15,619 nt of DNA from JAKPRU01 sp029568995. Lineage in GTDB: Bacteria; Hinthialibacterota; Hinthialibacteria; Hinthialibacterales; JAKPRU01. The stretch spans positions 1 through 15,619 of the forward strand of contig DAOMHQ010000124.1 in the NCBI GenBank assembly GCA_035430965.1. Direction: 5' to 3'. The position numbers and the translations under genes were made by a program. Of this stretch, positions 13,660 to 15,619 are shown in pieces. The notes beneath the pieces were generated by a model. The model saw nothing but the letters and a program-made list of their open reading frames with translations, made no database searches and was not told where the DNA came from. Position 1 is the first letter of the stretch; each line of letters begins with the position of its first letter.

Positions 13660-15248
13660 TTCAGGTTGACCATTTTTACGTCGAGGATCTGCGGGATGTT
13701 TCCCAGTTCCTCCACGTGTTCCTGTTTTGGGTGTTGATCCACATTCAACACCGTAAACGCCGGACCGCCGGGTTCTTTGCGGGCGAGTTTCATATCCGCG
13801 ATATTGATTCCCGCTTTTCCGAGAACCGTACCGACATGCCCCACAATCCCCGGCTCGTCCGTGTTCCGGAGAATCACCAGGAATCCGTCCGGACGTGCGT
13901 CGATGTGATAGCCGTTCAACCGCACAATCCGGGGATCTTTCGGCGGGAAGATCGTTCCGCTCAGGGAGTACTCCTCTTCCTTCGCCTGAAGCCGAACGGT
14001 GATCAGGGAACTGTATCCTTCACTGTCTTCTGTCGTGGTCTCGGAGAATCGAATCCCTCGCTGTTTCGCAAGGAACGGGGCGTTCACCTCGTTGACGGTC
14101 TCTTCCAGGATCGGCGACAGGATTCCTTTGAGCACGTTCACGGTCAGCAGAGAGGTATCGAGTTCGCTCACTTCTCCGCCATAGGTGATTTCCACATGTT
14201 CCGGTGTCCGGGACAGCAACTGAATCCCGCACATGCCCAGTTTTTGACCCACCAGCATATAGGGTGCAATGACATTTTTGATTTTCGGATCCAGGGAAGG
14301 GATATTGACGGCGTTCTTGATTTCGCCGCCGGTGAGAGCATCGACAACCTGGTGAGCGATGGCGATAGCGACATTCACCTGCGCTTCCGTTGTGGAGGCT
14401 CCCAGGTGGGGAGTCATGATGCAGTTAGGATGTTTCAGCAGAGGATTGTCCGGGCTGACCGGTTCTTTCTCAAACACATCCAGCGCAGCCCCCGCGACAT
14501 GCCCGGACTCCAGGGCGCGGAACAGGGCCTCTTCGTCGATGATTCCCCCGCGCGCGCAGTTGATGATCCGCACGCCCTTTTTCATCTTCGCCAGGGTCTC
14601 GTCGCCAATCATGTGACGGGTCTCGTCTGTCAGGATGCAGTGGAACGTAATGAAGTCTGCTTCCCGGTAAACCCGTTCCAGGTCGCAGGGTTCGAATCCC
14701 AGTTTTCTGGTCTGTTCCTCGGCGGTGTAGGGATCGCAGGCGAGAACCTTCATCCCAAACGCCATTGCGCGGCTGCCGACTATGCTTCCGACACGGCCCA
14801 CGCCGATCACTCCCAGTGTCTTTCCGAACAGTTCTACGCCTTTGAATTTGGTCTTTTCCCAATTGCCTTCACGCATGGACTGGGTGGCCTGCGGCACGTT
14901 CCGGGCCAGGCTCATCATCAGGCTCCATGCGTGTTCCGCCGTGGAGACGGTATTCCCGCCGGGGGTGTTCATCACGATGATCCCCCGCTCCGTGGCGGCA
15001 TTCAAATCGACATTGTCCACTCCGACCCCGGCACGTCCGATGATCTTCATCCGACTCGCCTTGGAGATGATGTTGGCGGTGACTTTGGTGGCGCTTCGCA
15101 CGATCAATCCGTCATAATCGCCGATGATCCCCGCCAGTTCCTCCGGGGGAAGCCCCACTTTTACATCCACTTCCAGGCCTTCTGCTTTCCGGAAGATCTC
15201 AACGGCTTCGTTATCCAGTTTGTCGCTGATCAGGATTTTGAATGGCAT
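13656..15248 (-). CDS. serA: D-3-phosphoglycerate dehydrogenase
   Basis: A 530-residue long-form enzyme that oxidises 3-phosphoglycerate with NAD+ to 3-phosphohydroxypyruvate, the first step of serine synthesis. NAD-binding GVIGVGRVGSIV is at about 146-157. The catalytic triad residues are R233 (NCARGGIIDEEAL), E262 (DVFEKEP) and H281 (TPHLGASTTEAQ). An intervening ASB-type domain (about 320-450) precedes a C-terminal ACT domain (about 456-530; FLVILRNTDEPGIVGHVGTVL), which in the family mediates serine feedback. The ATG has GGAG 6 nt upstream. It begins 33 nt after the aminotransferase and overlaps mqnA by 4 nt, forming a three-gene operon. The length matches the long Bacillus/Mycobacterium type. 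Confidence 0.98.
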   Translation of the reverse strand: MPFKILISDKLDNEAVEIFRKAEGLEVDVKVGLPPEELAGIIGDYDGLIVRSATKVTANIISKASRMKIIGRAGVGVDNVDLNAATERGIIVMNTPGGNTVSTAEHAWSLMMSLARNVPQATQSMREGNWEKTKFKGVELFGKTLGVIGVGRVGSIVGSRAMAFGMKVLACDPYTAEEQTRKLGFEPCDLERVYREADFITFHCILTDETRHMIGDETLAKMKKGVRIINCARGGIIDEEALFRALESGHVAGAALDVFEKEPVSPDNPLLKHPNCIMTPHLGASTTEAQVNVAIAIAHQVVDALTGGEIKNAVNIPSLDPKIKNVIAPYMLVGQKLGMCGIQLLSRTPEHVEITYGGEVSELDTSLLTVNVLKGILSPILEETVNEVNAPFLAKQRGIRFSETTTEDSEGYSSLITVRLQAKEEEYSLSGTIFPPKDPRIVRLNGYHIDARPDGFLVILRNTDEPGIVGHVGTVLGKAGINIADMKLARKEPGGPAFTVLNVDQHPKQEHVEELGNIPQILDVKMVNLK

Positions 15249-15281
15249 GGTTGTCTCCGTTCTCCCAGGGTCCGATTGTTG

Positions 15282-15619
15282 TTAGTCCGTAATGGATGCG
15301 AGTTTCGGCCATTCCCGATTGAGGATCTCCATGGCGGCTCCGACACCTTTCCCGGCTTCCGCCACAGGGCGTCCAAGATCCGCCAGCACCATTTCAGTCG
15401 CTGCCAGCATGAACGGAACGTCCATCCGGTCGGCATACCCCATGTGCGCGAACCGGAAGATTTTTCCTTTCAGGCTGTCCTGGCCGCCCGCGATGGTGAT
15501 TCCATACTTGTTCCGCAACGTCTTGACAATCTCTCCAGCGTCCATTCCATCGGGAGCCAGGATCGCTGTCAAACCGTTGAACGGCGCTTTCGGGTAGATC
15601 TCCAGGCCCATCGCCTTGA
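15282..15619 (-). CDS. Class V aminotransferase (serine-pyruvate/alanine-glyoxylate type), N-terminus cut by window edge
   Basis: Only the C-terminal 112 or so residues lie in the window; the frame is open to the right edge, so the ATG at 15611 is internal. The sequence KAPFNGLTAILAPDGMDAGEIVKTL, then NKYGITIAGGQDSLKGKIFRFAHMGYADRMDV and FMLAATEMVLADLG, is the C-terminal domain of the fold-type I alanine-glyoxylate/serine-pyruvate aminotransferase family; the GQ-x-x-x-KGKIFRxxHMG run is its hallmark. The PLP lysine lies outside the window. Next to serA it probably performs the second serine-pathway step, transamination of phosphohydroxypyruvate or hydroxypyruvate, in place of a SerC. The stop TAA is at 15284-15282, followed by serA. 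Confidence 0.9.
   Translation of the reverse strand, partial: KAMGLEIYPKAPFNGLTAILAPDGMDAGEIVKTLRNKYGITIAGGQDSLKGKIFRFAHMGYADRMDVPFMLAATEMVLADLGRPVAEAGKGVGAAMEILNREWPKLASITD

Overview
The window is about 15.6 kb of bacterial scaffold with mixed gene orientation and little non-coding space. Several features suggest a Gram-negative-type, uncultivated lineage: a Kdo/WaaP-type lipopolysaccharide kinase, a type IV prepilin-like protein of the kind abundant in Sumerlaeota, Hydrogenedentota, Omnitrophota and Planctomycetes, and futalosine-route menaquinone synthesis (mqnA). The phylum assignment is a guess from gene style. A 100-N gap flanked by identical 55-bp sequences indicates a short-read, de Bruijn-graph scaffold, probably from a metagenome.

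Layout from left to right. (1) Minus strand, 1-1909: an SPFH-domain membrane protein (interrupted by the artefactual gap), a 60-residue Arc-like ribbon-helix-helix protein 10 nt behind it, and a lipopolysaccharide-kinase-like protein running off the left edge. A near-perfect 32-bp palindrome overlaps the predicted promoter of the SPFH gene. (2) A lone prepilin-type gene (+, 2115-2708). (3) A tetrapyrrole block: hemL on the minus strand and, divergently, a tight plus-strand operon of precorrin-2 dehydrogenase (sirC type), hemA, hemC and a cobA-hemD fusion, with overlapping genes. Together these lead from glutamyl-tRNA through 5-aminolevulinate and uroporphyrinogen III to sirohydrochlorin; only hemB is missing from the route. 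(4) A hicBA toxin-antitoxin pair directly behind that operon, facing an orphan DUF433 gene whose 3' end overlaps hicA. (5) A 704-residue membrane-anchored kinesin-light-chain-type TPR protein with nine consecutive 42-residue repeats. (6) A minus-strand TIM-barrel protein resembling a degenerate aldo/keto reductase. (7) A roughly 106-bp structured palindromic intergenic repeat. (8) A minus-strand operon of a class V aminotransferase (cut by the right edge), serA and mqnA, with serA and mqnA overlapping by 4 nt: serine biosynthesis plus the first step of the futalosine pathway.

Most of the window is housekeeping metabolism. The parts that deserve a second look are the SPFH/Arc module with its operator, the toxin-antitoxin debris behind the heme operon, the large TPR protein, the AKR-like barrel of unknown function and the structured repeat. 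I did not find convincing evidence of a wholly new system.
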